Of a stretch of 34,233 nucleotides of DNA, positions 15,876-23,660 are shown piece after piece; the stretch's first letter is position 1; the number at the start of each line of letters is the position of its first letter. The DNA comes from Bacillota bacterium (GTDB lineage: Bacteria; Bacillota; Clostridia; Oscillospirales; Ruminococcaceae), in assembly GCA_023431215.1 (NCBI GenBank), contig JAEYXR010000080.1, positions 1 to 34,233 of the forward strand, given 5' to 3'. A program made the translations under genes and the position numbers. The notes under the pieces were generated by a model, which saw nothing but the letters and a program-made list of their open reading frames with translations, was not told the origin of the DNA and did no database searches.

Positions 15876-15934
15876 TTGCTTTATGTCACCATTTAATCAT
15901 CCTAAAGCAAAGCCATTTTCTTAACATTATATCA
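15876..15934 (-). promoter_or_regulatory. rsmD promoter (extended -10) and leader hairpin
   Basis: The minus strand has TGATATAAT, an extended -10 with perfect TATAAT (15931-15926); the -35 is poor. Downstream, an 8-bp inverted repeat TTGCTTTA/TAAAGCAA (15876-15883 and 15903-15910) can fold in the untranslated leader. Confidence 0.45.
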
Positions 15935-16018
15935 TTTTATCCACTTAAAATCAGCTTGTCCTAATTGGCTTTGTTTATCTAGATCATCTTTCATCTTAAA
16001 GAATTTGCCCCTATGCTG

Positions 16019-17863
16019 TCAATCGTTTTGATGCAAAAAGACAAATAAATTTTTTGCCGCAGCTTTATTCATCCCTTTTACCGCTGCAAGCTCCTCCTCT
16101 GTAGCAGCTTTCATTGCCTTATTGGTTTTAAAGTGCTGATAAAGCGCTGTCATCCGGCTTTCTCCAATTCCGTCTACCTCCAGTAGTCTGGCAGTCAGGC
16201 TGTTTTTCTTATGGCTTTGACGGGAAAATTCAATGGAGTAACGATGTACTTCATCCTGAACAGAGGTAACAAAAGCAAATACCCCTTTGTTCATGCTGAT
16301 GGCTATTTCATCATTGGTGGAGGAAATGGCACGGGTGCGGTGCTTACTGTCCTTTACCATTCCAAACACCGGGATATTTACCTCATAACGGCTTAATACC
16401 TGTTGAGCAACAGCTACATGGGTAGCTCCGCCGTCTATGAGCCACAAATCGGGCAGACGCTCAAACCCGTCAGAAATTCCTCCGTTTTTTTGATGTTCCA
16501 GATAGCGCAGTACCCGACGAGAAAGCATTTGATCCATAGCCGCATAATCATCCGGCATATGCTGCTCTTTGATGGTAAATTTTTTATATAGCTTTTTTTG
16601 TGGGCGGCCGTTTTCAAACACAACCATTCCGCCAACAATAGTCTGTCCCCCATAGTTCGATATATCAAAGGCTTCAAGGTACACCGGAGGCTTGGAAAGC
16701 CCCAAAATGCGTCCCAGTTCGTCCACGGCAGTCAGTTCCCTGCCTGTGCGCCTGGTTTTAGTTGCAAGGCTTTGTGCGGCATTATTCCGCGCCATTTCTA
16801 CCAGCTGCAGGCTTTGTCCCCTTTGGGGCACAGTAATTGTAAGCTTTTTGCCGTTTCGTTCACCTATTGCCCGGCTTACCAACTCGGCATTTTCCAGTTT
16901 GGTGTCTAAAAAAAGCTCTGTGGGCGGATCAGACGTACCGATGTAATAGCTGAGCAAGAATTCTTCCAGCGTATCCTCTACTGTCTCTAAAAAATCGAAG
17001 CTGTAATCTTGTTTGTCACGCAGGCGCCCCTCTCGAAACACCAGAACTGAGAGATAAATATGCTCCTGACTCTGCACCGAAGCAATGACATCCAGGCTCT
17101 TGTGGTTGTATGCAATAACCTTTTGCTGCTGTGTTACTTTGTTGATAGCTGCAATTCGGTCTCGATAGCGCGCTGCACGTTCAAAATCCAGCGCCTCAGC
17201 CGCTGCTTCCATTTTCTTAGTCAGCTCTTCAACAGATTGCGCTCCGCCGCTTTTAATAAAATTTATTGCTTCACCAAGCGTCTCTCTATAGCTTTCTGCG
17301 CTGATTTTGCCGGTGCATACACCCATACACTGCTTGATGTGGTAATTAAGACAGGGCCGCCCTTTTCTAAAGTCCTCCGGAAAGCGTCGGTTGCAGGTGG
17401 GCAGCAAAAAAGCTTTATTGGCTTCATCTACCGTCTGCTTAGTTACCATGGAAGATACATATGGGCCAAGATAGGTAGAACCTTTTTCAGTTTGCTGTTT
17501 TTCGGCACTTATCCGCCCAAAAGGCTTTGTTTCAATACGAATATAATGATAACCCTTGTCATCCTTAAGCAAAATATTATATTTTGGAGAATGTAGCTTA
17601 ATCAGGCTGCATTCCAAAACCAATGCTTCAAACTCACTGTCGGTAACAATATAGTCAAAGCTACTGACATTCTCAACCATTTTATACACCTTTGGAAGGT
17701 GCTTTTCCACCGAGCGAAAATAAGAGGATACACGATTTCTTAAAGACTTAGCCTTGCCGATATATATAATTTCACCCTGGGCGTTCTTCATAATATATAC
17801 ACCCGGCTCCTGAGGCAGCAGCGCCGTTTTGTTGCGCAGCTGCTCTAAACGCTGCTGGTCCAT
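16019..17863 (-). CDS. uvrC: Excinuclease ABC subunit C (UvrC)
   Basis: The nuclease of nucleotide excision repair, making both incisions around UvrB-bound damage. 614 residues from the ATG at 17863: a GIY-YIG nuclease domain near residues 19-95 (EPGVYIMKN, IIYIGKAKSLRNRV), a Cys-rich linker (CNRRFPEDFRKGRPCLNYH, CMGVC), a UVR motif (EALDFERAARYRDRIAAI), an RNase H-like endonuclease domain (EAFDISNYGGQTIVGGMVVF, WLIDGGATHV) and C-terminal helix-hairpin-helix motifs. The open frame runs 48 codons further upstream. That part has no ribosome binding site and crosses the HPr terminator, while AGGTGA lies 5 bases before the chosen ATG. Confidence 0.97.
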   Translation of the reverse strand: MDQQRLEQLRNKTALLPQEPGVYIMKNAQGEIIYIGKAKSLRNRVSSYFRSVEKHLPKVYKMVENVSSFDYIVTDSEFEALVLECSLIKLHSPKYNILLKDDKGYHYIRIETKPFGRISAEKQQTEKGSTYLGPYVSSMVTKQTVDEANKAFLLPTCNRRFPEDFRKGRPCLNYHIKQCMGVCTGKISAESYRETLGEAINFIKSGGAQSVEELTKKMEAAAEALDFERAARYRDRIAAINKVTQQQKVIAYNHKSLDVIASVQSQEHIYLSVLVFREGRLRDKQDYSFDFLETVEDTLEEFLLSYYIGTSDPPTELFLDTKLENAELVSRAIGERNGKKLTITVPQRGQSLQLVEMARNNAAQSLATKTRRTGRELTAVDELGRILGLSKPPVYLEAFDISNYGGQTIVGGMVVFENGRPQKKLYKKFTIKEQHMPDDYAAMDQMLSRRVLRYLEHQKNGGISDGFERLPDLWLIDGGATHVAVAQQVLSRYEVNIPVFGMVKDSKHRTRAISSTNDEIAISMNKGVFAFVTSVQDEVHRYSIEFSRQSHKKNSLTARLLEVDGIGESRMTALYQHFKTNKAMKAATEEELAAVKGMNKAAAKNLFVFLHQND

Positions 17864-17926
17864 CTGTTCACCTGCCCAAAACATATTTGGCAAAAGCCTG
17901 TAACATTTATAAAAAGGTTTGCGGGT

Positions 17927-17932
17927 ATTATA
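17927..17932 (-). promoter_or_regulatory. Possible uvrC -10 box
   Basis: A perfect TATAAT on the minus strand about 65 bases before the uvrC ATG and downstream of the HPr terminator. No good -35 is seen, so this is tentative. Confidence 0.35.
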
Positions 17933-17975
17933 ATGATTCCACTGATAGGTTTTTATAAAATATAAGTAAAACGAC

Positions 17976-18009
17976 AAAAAGGTGCGTCGCCACTTATGAC
18001 CACGCACCT
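17976..18009 (-). terminator. Intrinsic terminator of the HPr gene
   Basis: On the minus strand AGGTGCGT (18009-18002) pairs with ACGCACCT (17987-17980), followed by TTTT. It begins about 25 bases after the HPr stop codon. Confidence 0.75.
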
Positions 18010-18033
18010 CTACATTCGGAATACTCCTGCTGA

Positions 18034-18297
18034 TTACTCAGCAAAACCAGAATCTATGAGCTTAACCAGAGCCTCAACAGCCTGCTGCTCATCACTGCCA
18101 TCAGCAATTACTTTAATATCGGTACCACCGACAATGCCAAGGGACAGAACACCCAAAAGGCTCTTTGCATTAACACGGCGCTCTTCTTTTTCTACCCAAA
18201 TAGAAGACTTAAACTCATTTGCTTTCTGAATAAAAAATGTAGCGGGACGGGCGTGCAGACCTACGTGATTCTGAACGGTAACCTCTTTAACGTACAT
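18034..18297 (-). CDS. ptsH: HPr phosphocarrier protein
   Basis: A small cytoplasmic protein of the phosphotransferase system that accepts phosphate from enzyme I on His and passes it to EIIA proteins. 87 residues from the ATG at 18297, chosen by AGGAG upstream and the family start. His15 (HVGLHARPA) and the regulatory Ser46 (NAKSLLGVLSLGI) are both in register, so it can in principle serve both transport and HPr-kinase/CcpA signalling. It is not a Crh-type protein, which lacks the His. It stands alone here, without ptsI, with its own strong promoter and terminator. Confidence 0.95.
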   Translation of the reverse strand: MYVKEVTVQNHVGLHARPATFFIQKANEFKSSIWVEKEERRVNAKSLLGVLSLGIVGGTDIKVIADGSDEQQAVEALVKLIDSGFAE

Positions 18298-18353
18298 ATC
18301 CCATACTCTCCTATGCTTATATTCTATCAAAAATGTTTGGTTTCTTTATTTAA

Positions 18354-18381
18354 ATTATATCATACAAACAAATGTCGTCAA
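18354..18381 (-). promoter_or_regulatory. HPr gene promoter
   Basis: TTGACG (18381-18376), a 16-base spacer and TGATATAAT with perfect -10 (18359-18354) on the minus strand. This near-consensus extended promoter suits an abundant protein. Confidence 0.75.
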
Positions 18382-18473
18382 TGCCAAACGAACCATGAAG
18401 CCAAGTTCAAAGCCATTTTCTGCTTGTTTTCTATATATTGCCCCAAACCACCCCAGATATTTGTGCGTATTTC

Positions 18474-19193
18474 CTACAAAGTTTTCAACATACCTAGCAC
18501 ATTGTACACCACAGGACCCAAAAGCGCAGGCAAAAGGTTTGCTGTTCTTATTTTAATTACTCCAAAAAAATTTATACCAATGCAAAGAACAATCGCATAA
18601 CCAACCATGCAAATATTATTGAGCAGTGAACCAACCAAAACAGGTTCCAATAATCCAGCCGCAAGCGTCAGTCCACCCTGGTACACAAGTACCGTAACGG
18701 CAGAGAACAAAACACCTATTCCAAGGGTAGAGCTGAGAATTATGGCTGCAATAAAGTCCAACATGCTTTTAGCAACCAAAATACTGGTGTCTCCTCTTAA
18801 ACCGTCATAAATGGTACCCATTATCGTCATAGCTCCCACACAAAAGAGCAGCGAAGCACTAATAAACCCTTTTGCAAAATTATCGGCATGTAGCTTATGT
18901 TCAATTTGCTCGCCCAAAGCATTAAGACCATCCTCAATGCGGATAATTTCTCCCACTACAGCACCAATCACAAGGCTCACCAAAAGCAGCATTTCTCCCG
19001 AAGATCCAACGCTGCCGCCCTCTTTGACTTTCAGCATGGTAGATAGCAACCCATTAAGCGCTATGACAGAAGTAGAAAGTCCCAGCACATAAGTAACTGT
19101 TTGCTCTACACGTTGATTCAATCCCTTTTTTAGAGCCATTCCAATGAGACTGCCGGCTACAACCGCACCGGTATTAATCAGCGTTCCTGTCAT
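18474..19193 (-). CDS. DUF554 family membrane protein
   Basis: 239 residues of a hydrophobic conserved family with unknown role (YdfK-like, DUF554). Six or seven membrane segments are visible: for example residues 4-19 (INTGAVVAGSLIGMAL), about 30-50, 72-88, 108-125, 138-158, 165-185 and 200-235. The conserved N-terminal GTLINTGAVVAGSLIG and the segment IMGTIYDGLRGDTSILVAKS are present. It starts 2 bases after the trmD stop, so it belongs to the rimM-trmD operon. In many bacteria rplS occupies this place. Confidence 0.85.
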   Translation of the reverse strand: MTGTLINTGAVVAGSLIGMALKKGLNQRVEQTVTYVLGLSTSVIALNGLLSTMLKVKEGGSVGSSGEMLLLVSLVIGAVVGEIIRIEDGLNALGEQIEHKLHADNFAKGFISASLLFCVGAMTIMGTIYDGLRGDTSILVAKSMLDFIAAIILSSTLGIGVLFSAVTVLVYQGGLTLAAGLLEPVLVGSLLNNICMVGYAIVLCIGINFFGVIKIRTANLLPALLGPVVYNVLGMLKTL

Positions 19194-19195
19194 TG

Positions 19196-19963
19196 CTATT
19201 CCTCTTTTCTGTCAGCTTCTTTTGTGTCCAGTTCTTCTTTCAGTTGCTTTAAATAATGCTTATCCTGCTTTGTCAGTTCTGCTGCTTTCAGCAGATCCGG
19301 GCGTTTTAAGTAAGTGTTGCGTAACGACTGCTGGCGGCGCCATTTTTCAATATTTTCATGGTGACCACTCAACAATATCTCCGGCACTTCCATTCCATGC
19401 CACACGGGTGGGCGAGTATACTGAGGATATTCCAATAGTCCGTTCCAATGGCTTTCTTCGGTAAAACAGCTTTCATCTTTTAAAACGCCTTCACACAAAC
19501 GTCCTACACAGTCTACCACAGTCAGTGCTGCCAGTTCTCCACCGGTAAGCACAAAATCTCCTATTGACAGCTCCTCATCGACAATTTCGTCAATAACCCG
19601 CTGATCTACACCCTCGTAATGTCCGCAGATAATTAAAATATTATCCATTTTAGACAGTTCCACTGCTTTTTGTTGAGTCAAAGGTTTACCCTGAGGCGAC
19701 ATGTAAATTACATAGGGATTTTTGGGCAAATCCAAACAAATATCCTGATAACAAAGATAAATTGGGTCAGCTTGCATCAACATACCCATACCGCCTCCGT
19801 AAGGTGAGTCATCTACCCTGTTTTGGCGGTTAAATGCAAATTCCCGAATATTGTGCACATGCACTTCCAGCTTACCGGCCTTAATGGCTCTGCCAATTAT
19901 GCTTTCATGCACCACCGAGCGGCACATATCTACAAATAGTGTGGCGATATCAAACCGTAACAT
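19196..19963 (-). CDS. trmD: tRNA (guanine-37-N1)-methyltransferase TrmD
   Basis: A SPOUT-fold methyltransferase that modifies G37 next to the anticodon and prevents frameshifting. 255 residues from the ATG at 19963, which gives the family start MLRFDIATLF; a longer frame upstream would overlap rimM deeply. The knot-region motifs DDSPYGGGMGMLMQ, ICGHYEGVDQRV and SIGDFVLTGGELAAL are intact. The C-terminus has a charged tail ending KEADRKEE. Its start overlaps the end of rimM by 14 bases, indicating coupling. Confidence 0.97.
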   Translation of the reverse strand: MLRFDIATLFVDMCRSVVHESIIGRAIKAGKLEVHVHNIREFAFNRQNRVDDSPYGGGMGMLMQADPIYLCYQDICLDLPKNPYVIYMSPQGKPLTQQKAVELSKMDNILIICGHYEGVDQRVIDEIVDEELSIGDFVLTGGELAALTVVDCVGRLCEGVLKDESCFTEESHWNGLLEYPQYTRPPVWHGMEVPEILLSGHHENIEKWRRQQSLRNTYLKRPDLLKAAELTKQDKHYLKQLKEELDTKEADRKEE

Positions 19964-20468
19964 CGTCAAACAACCCTTCCAAAGGGCGAATCTCCATTCG
20001 TTCACCCTCAATATCAATCTTTATAATTACCTGAGGAATTGCAGGAATCAGTTGAATGCTGCCATCCTCAAATTTAATATGGTACACATCATTTGCACCG
20101 GTTTCTGTTACATCCACCAGTGTACCATATAATTTTCCGTTGTCGGCATCAACCACCTGCAGCCCCATCAGATCCTGGATGTAGTAAACACCTTCCTCCA
20201 GATCCTCCATAGTTCTGTCAAGATACAATATCTTATTGCGCAGTGTCAGTGCCTGATCAACATTATCTATCCCGGCAATCTTCATGACCACCATATTTTT
20301 TTGCACCCGGGCATATTCAATTTTCAGCTCCCGATTGCCTTTATCTAAATACAGCACTTCCCAATCGGTCAGTTCTTCGGGGGTGTCGCACCAGGACAGT
20401 AGCTTAACTTCTCCCTTTAGACCGTGAGTTGTGACGATTTTTCCACATTCTAAAAAACGTTTCATCAT
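19950..20468 (-). CDS. rimM: Ribosome maturation factor RimM
   Basis: Assists 30S head assembly by binding S19. About 172 residues from the ATG at 20468, with GGAGG 8 bases upstream; the frame extends further but without a better start. The N-terminal RimM domain (ECGKIVTTHGLKGEVKLLSW) and the C-terminal PRC-barrel-like domain (YYIQDLMGLQVVD, DVYHIKFEDG, LIPAIPQVI) are present. First gene of the rimM-trmD-DUF554 unit. Confidence 0.96.
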   Translation of the reverse strand: MMKRFLECGKIVTTHGLKGEVKLLSWCDTPEELTDWEVLYLDKGNRELKIEYARVQKNMVVMKIAGIDNVDQALTLRNKILYLDRTMEDLEEGVYYIQDLMGLQVVDADNGKLYGTLVDVTETGANDVYHIKFEDGSIQLIPAIPQVIIKIDIEGERMEIRPLEGLFDDVTV

Positions 20469-20527
20469 TTTTCTTTCCTCCCGCAACACAAAAGTGTGCG
20501 TTTGTCCGCTGTTCAAAAAATATGAGG

Positions 20528-20536
20528 TGTATAGCA
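20528..20536 (-). promoter_or_regulatory. Possible rimM promoter (extended -10)
   Basis: TGCTATACA on the minus strand, an extended -10 about 60 bases before the rimM ATG and after the khpA hairpin. The -35 is weak. Confidence 0.4.
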
Positions 20537-20585
20537 CAGTAAAATTTATCACGAATGGATTTTTAAAGAGATTGGGATAAACAGA

Positions 20586-20605
20586 GGGGCAGCAAAAGCT
20601 GCCCC
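20586..20605 (-). terminator. Hairpin downstream of khpA
   Basis: A perfect 8-bp GC-rich stem GGGGCAGC/GCTGCCCC with a four-base loop starts 8 bases after the khpA stop. The following minus-strand sequence TCTGTTTAT is only a weak T-tract, so termination may be partial and some readthrough into rimM is possible. Confidence 0.6.
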
Positions 20606-20612
20606 CGTGTTT

Positions 20613-20846
20613 TTAGTCAATTTCTACCGCGGCTTTGGTGCCCGCCTTGCTGGCAGCAGCGCGTACAACGGTTCTAATCGCCTTGGCGATGCGACCCTGT
20701 TTACCGATAACTCGTCCCATATCATCGGGAGCTACATGCAGGTGATATACAATGGTACCATCCTCCATAGGCTCATCGGCGGTAACAGAAACGGCATCTT
20801 TATTATCAACAAGGCCCTTGGCGATGGAAACAATCAAAAGTTCCAT
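20613..20846 (-). CDS. khpA: KH-domain RNA-binding protein KhpA
   Basis: 77 residues making one KH domain with the RNA-contacting loop RVIGKQGRIAKAIR (GKQG is the GxxG motif). The family (YlqC/KhpA) acts with KhpB as an RNA-binding pair that affects cell length and envelope functions in streptococci. It usually follows rpsP, as here. GGAGG lies 9 bases before the ATG. Confidence 0.95.
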   Translation of the reverse strand: MELLIVSIAKGLVDNKDAVSVTADEPMEDGTIVYHLHVAPDDMGRVIGKQGRIAKAIRTVVRAAASKAGTKAAVEID

Positions 20847-20871
20847 AGACTGGTTCCTCCAATGCTTTACT

Positions 20872-20895
20872 GGACTGCAGTCCTACATGGTAGGA
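20872..20895 (-). repeat. Overlapping palindromes between rpsP and khpA
   Basis: A perfect 12-bp palindrome GGACTGCAGTCC (20872-20883) shares bases with a 6-bp stem TCCTAC-ATG-GTAGGA (20881-20895). The second begins at the rpsP stop, and the two compete for the shared TCC. They could form alternative hairpins that adjust khpA translation relative to rpsP. Confidence 0.45.
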
Positions 20896-21138
20896 TTACA
20901 GAATACCCTCAGCTTTGAGGATCGCCTTAACGGTATCGGTGGGCTGGGCACCGGTAGAGATCCACTTCTTAGCTTTCTCAGCGTCAACCTTCACAACAGA
21001 AGGATTCTTGGTGGGATCGTAGTAACCTACTTCCTCAATGAATCTACCATCTCTGGGATAACGAGAATCAGCCACGACGATGCGATAGAAGGGAGCCTTC
21101 TTAGCGCCCATGCGGCGAAGTCTGATTTTAACTGCCAT
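20896..21138 (-). CDS. rpsP: 30S ribosomal protein S16
   Basis: 80 residues. The N-terminal MAVKIRLRRMGAKKAPFYRI and RDGRFIEEVGYYDP motifs define S16, a 30S assembly protein. A strong AGGAGGTG lies 6 bases before the ATG, as expected for a ribosomal protein. It follows ffh in the conserved ylxM-ffh-rpsP-khpA order. Confidence 0.98.
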   Translation of the reverse strand: MAVKIRLRRMGAKKAPFYRIVVADSRYPRDGRFIEEVGYYDPTKNPSVVKVDAEKAKKWISTGAQPTDTVKAILKAEGIL

Positions 21139-21205
21139 GTATTACACCTCCTAATTATACTTTACAAAAATATATGCTCAACCGATTACTTCGGATAAAG
21201 CCTTT

Positions 21206-22549
21206 TTAAAACGGCATACCGGGCATTCCGCCAAAGGGCATACGGCCTTTACCGCGCTTTTTCATGGAGCCCATTTTTTTCACCATCTTCTGCATCTGCT
21301 CCAACTGACGCAAAAGCCGGTTGACATCTTCAACCTTTGTCCCACTGCCTGCGGCAATGCGCCGCTTGCGCTGGGGGCTGATGACAGATGGCTTGGCGCG
21401 CTCTCCAGGGGTCATAGACAAAATAATTGCCTCTGTACGGCGCATTTGAGCCTCACCCTGTTGTGCCTCTTCCTCGGTGACTTTGGCGCCGGGAATCATA
21501 TTCATCACACTAGAAAGCGAGCCCATTTTTTTCATCTGGCCCATCTGTTCCAGTAAGTCGTTAAAGTCAAGATTGCTTTCTTTCAGCTTTTTGGCTGTTT
21601 TCAGTGCAGCCTCTTCATCAAATTCGGTCTGCGCTTTTTCAATCAGAGTCATGACATCGCCAAATCCAAGAATACGGGATGCCATACGGTCTGGGTAAAA
21701 AGGCTCAAGATCGCTGATTTTTTCACCCATACCCACAAACTTGACAGGCTTACCGGTAGCGGCACGAACAGAAAGCGCTGCACCGCCGCGGGTATCACCG
21801 TCCAGCTTGGTAAGAATAACACCGTCAACACCCAGTTCTTTGTCAAAACTGGTGGCAACATTTACCGCATCCTGGCCGGTCATGGAGTCGATGACAAGCA
21901 AAATCTCATTGGGGTTTACCGTATTTTTAATAGCCTTCAGCTCATCCATCAACGCTTCGTCAATGTGTAGTCGGCCCGCGGTGTCAATAATAACAATATC
22001 GTTGCCGTAATCCTTGGCGTGGCTTAGTGCCTTTTTGCAAATGTTCACAGGGTCTCCCTGCCCCATCTCAAACACAGGTACTCCCGCCTGGCCGCCCACT
22101 ACCTTAAGCTGCTCAATAGCGGCAGGACGATAAACGTCACAAGCTACCAGCAAAGGTCGCTTGCCCTGGCTTTTAAACATATAGGCAAGCTTTGCGCTGT
22201 GGGTGGTTTTACCGGAGCCTTGTAAACCGCACATTAAAATAATGGTGGGGATCTTAGAAGAAATGTTGATGCGGCTATGGCCGGAGCCCATCAGTGCCGT
22301 CATCTCATCATTTACAATTTTGATCACCTGCTGGGCAGGAGTTAAGCTATTCAAAACCGATTCGCCAACAGCTTTTTCTGTAACGTTAGCCACAAAATCT
22401 TTTGCAACTTTAAAGTTGACATCGGCCTCCAGCAGTGCCAATCGCACTTCACGCATAGCCTCTTTTACATCGGCTTCGCTGAGCTTGCCGCGGTTTTTTA
22501 ATTTTTTAAAGGTAGACGCCAGTTTTTCCGTTAAGCCTTCAAAAGCCAA
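21206..22549 (-). CDS. ffh: Signal recognition particle protein Ffh
   Basis: The SRP54 GTPase that, with SRP RNA and FtsY, targets nascent membrane proteins co-translationally. About 447 residues: N-helix bundle, G domain with GLQGSGKTTHSAKLA, DTAGRLHID and TKLDGDTRGG, and a Met-rich M domain ending GGMPGMPF. The start is taken as TTG at 22549: it gives the family N-terminus (M)AFEGLTEKL and has AGGAG 9 bases upstream, whereas the TTG at 22558 abuts that box. A TTG start is unusual for such an essential gene and may hold its level down. Confidence 0.96.
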   Translation of the reverse strand: MAFEGLTEKLASTFKKLKNRGKLSEADVKEAMREVRLALLEADVNFKVAKDFVANVTEKAVGESVLNSLTPAQQVIKIVNDEMTALMGSGHSRINISSKIPTIILMCGLQGSGKTTHSAKLAYMFKSQGKRPLLVACDVYRPAAIEQLKVVGGQAGVPVFEMGQGDPVNICKKALSHAKDYGNDIVIIDTAGRLHIDEALMDELKAIKNTVNPNEILLVIDSMTGQDAVNVATSFDKELGVDGVILTKLDGDTRGGAALSVRAATGKPVKFVGMGEKISDLEPFYPDRMASRILGFGDVMTLIEKAQTEFDEEAALKTAKKLKESNLDFNDLLEQMGQMKKMGSLSSVMNMIPGAKVTEEEAQQGEAQMRRTEAIILSMTPGERAKPSVISPQRKRRIAAGSGTKVEDVNRLLRQLEQMQKMVKKMGSMKKRGKGRMPFGGMPGMPF

Positions 22550-22588
22550 TGGGCACAACTCCTACTCTATCGTTTTTCAGTAAAAGGG

Positions 22589-22957
22589 TTATTCTTCATC
22601 TCTCAGGTGATTGGCAATGTTGATAATTTGATTGGTACAACTGTAGATTTCGTTGGAGTTGCCAAAGCGGTCATTGTAGCGCTGAACATCCTGTGCCAGC
22701 GAAACAATTTCCCCCAATGAAGTGCAAATACCCCTAAAGCGTTCAGCAAGCTTCAACCTGCTTTCATACTCCAAGAGCTGTGCCTCGGCACGCTTGATGG
22801 AGTCCCGAACACCCTGCCTGGTGATACCGCTATGGTCTGCAATTTCTGCCAAGGACAAATCCTCGTTGTAATACAGTTCCACCACATCTCGTTGTTTGTC
22901 AGTCAACATATCGCCATAAAAATCCAGCAAAAACGAGATTTGCAGATTCTTGGACAC
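22589..22957 (-). CDS. ylxM: YlxM, SRP-associated HTH protein
   Basis: 122 residues with a sigma-70 region-4-like helix-turn-helix (LTDKQRDVVELYYNEDLSLA, then IADHSGITRQGVRDSIKRAE). YlxM occurs next to ffh in Bacillota and in streptococci modulates SRP GTPase activity. GTG start at 22957 with AAGGAGG upstream. First gene of the operon, driven by a near-perfect promoter. Confidence 0.95.
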   Translation of the reverse strand: MSKNLQISFLLDFYGDMLTDKQRDVVELYYNEDLSLAEIADHSGITRQGVRDSIKRAEAQLLEYESRLKLAERFRGICTSLGEIVSLAQDVQRYNDRFGNSNEIYSCTNQIINIANHLRDEE

Positions 22958-23006
22958 GTCGCCGCCTCCTTATGTAAAGTCAATTTCTTTACAACACACT
23001 TCTGTT

Positions 23007-23035
23007 ATTATATCCAGCCTTGAATAAGCTGTCAA
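23007..23035 (-). promoter_or_regulatory. Consensus promoter of the ylxM-ffh-rpsP-khpA operon
   Basis: The minus strand has TTGACA (23035-23030), exactly 17 bases, then TATAAT (23012-23007): both hexamers match the housekeeping consensus completely. It is the strongest promoter in the window. Confidence 0.9.
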
Positions 23036-23066
23036 GTATTTTTCTTTACATGTGACAAAAAAACAG

Positions 23067-23112
23067 AAAAAGACTGCGTTTACACCGGTTTTTGCAGGCG
23101 TAGACGCAGTCT
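23067..23112 (-). terminator. Terminator downstream of ndoA
   Basis: A 16-bp stem with two mismatched or wobble positions (23071-23086 with 23097-23112), loop of 10, followed on the minus strand by TTTTTCTG and another seven-T run. It insulates ndoA from the ylxM promoter. Confidence 0.85.
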
Positions 23113-23136
23113 CCTATTCATTTGACAGCCTTCTCT

Positions 23137-23499
23137 TTATGTAGTCTTGCCCTTTTCGCCCAGACCAAAACTAATGGAAAGAGCTCTGTCGATTTGATGC
23201 ATAGCCGGTTCATCTAGTCTACCCATCTTCTCTTTCAGTCTGCGCTTATCCAAAGTTCTAATCTGCTCCAGCAAAACTACCGAGTCCTTTGCTAACCCGC
23301 ATTTATCCGAATGCAGTTCAATATGTGTCGGCAGCTTGGTTTTTTCGCGTTGGCTCGTTATGGCCGCAGCAATCACCGTGGGGCTGTACTTGTTGCCGAC
23401 ATCGTTCTGCACAATGAGCACCGGACGCATACCGCCCTGCTCAGAACCTACAACCGGGCTTAGGTCTGCGTAATATATTTCACCACGTTTGATGGTCAT
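23137..23499 (-). CDS. ndoA: MazF/PemK-family endoribonuclease (NdoA/EndoA)
   Basis: 120 residues of the NdoA group of MazF-like toxins, which cleave single-stranded RNA. Typical features: RGEIYYADLSPVVGSEQGG at the N-terminus, RPVLIVQND, SPTVIAAAITSQ, the LPTHIEL strand and VVLLEQIRTLDKRRL. In Bacillus the antitoxin gene ndoAI lies just upstream, after alr. Here the upstream 161 bases hold only a terminator and leader, so no antitoxin is encoded next to it. It is transcribed alone, and a mild regulatory RNase role or a distant antitoxin is possible. Confidence 0.95.
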   Translation of the reverse strand: MTIKRGEIYYADLSPVVGSEQGGMRPVLIVQNDVGNKYSPTVIAAAITSQREKTKLPTHIELHSDKCGLAKDSVVLLEQIRTLDKRRLKEKMGRLDEPAMHQIDRALSISFGLGEKGKTT

Positions 23500-23616
23500 T
23501 TGGGGTCACTCTCCGTTTTACGAATTCTTGTAATGATATTTTGTCCATCTTATTCAGTGTCTAATCATGGTTCATGACATCCCAATTCATTTTATGAGCA
23601 CATATGTATAATTGAC

Positions 23617-23657
23617 AAAAAAACAACCCACATCCGTTTGATTGGATGCAGGTTGTT
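23617..23657 (-). terminator. Terminator after the lipoprotein gene
   Basis: A 14-bp stem with wobbles (23622-23635 with 23644-23657), loop of 8, then seven T on the minus strand. It starts immediately after the lipoprotein stop and so separates this operon from ndoA. Confidence 0.85.
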
Positions 23658-23660
23658 TTC

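Noticed and set aside
17060..17596. Plus-strand 178-codon open frame
   Set aside because: It is antisense to uvrC, has no ribosome binding site and shows no recognisable domain.
17864..18007. 48-codon N-terminal extension of UvrC
   Set aside because: It spans the HPr terminator and lacks a ribosome binding site, while the internal ATG has a good one and gives the family start.
23555..23580. Short palindrome TCATG-GTT-CATGA before ndoA as an operator
   Set aside because: Arms of only five bases are expected by chance; no second copy or clear promoter supports it.
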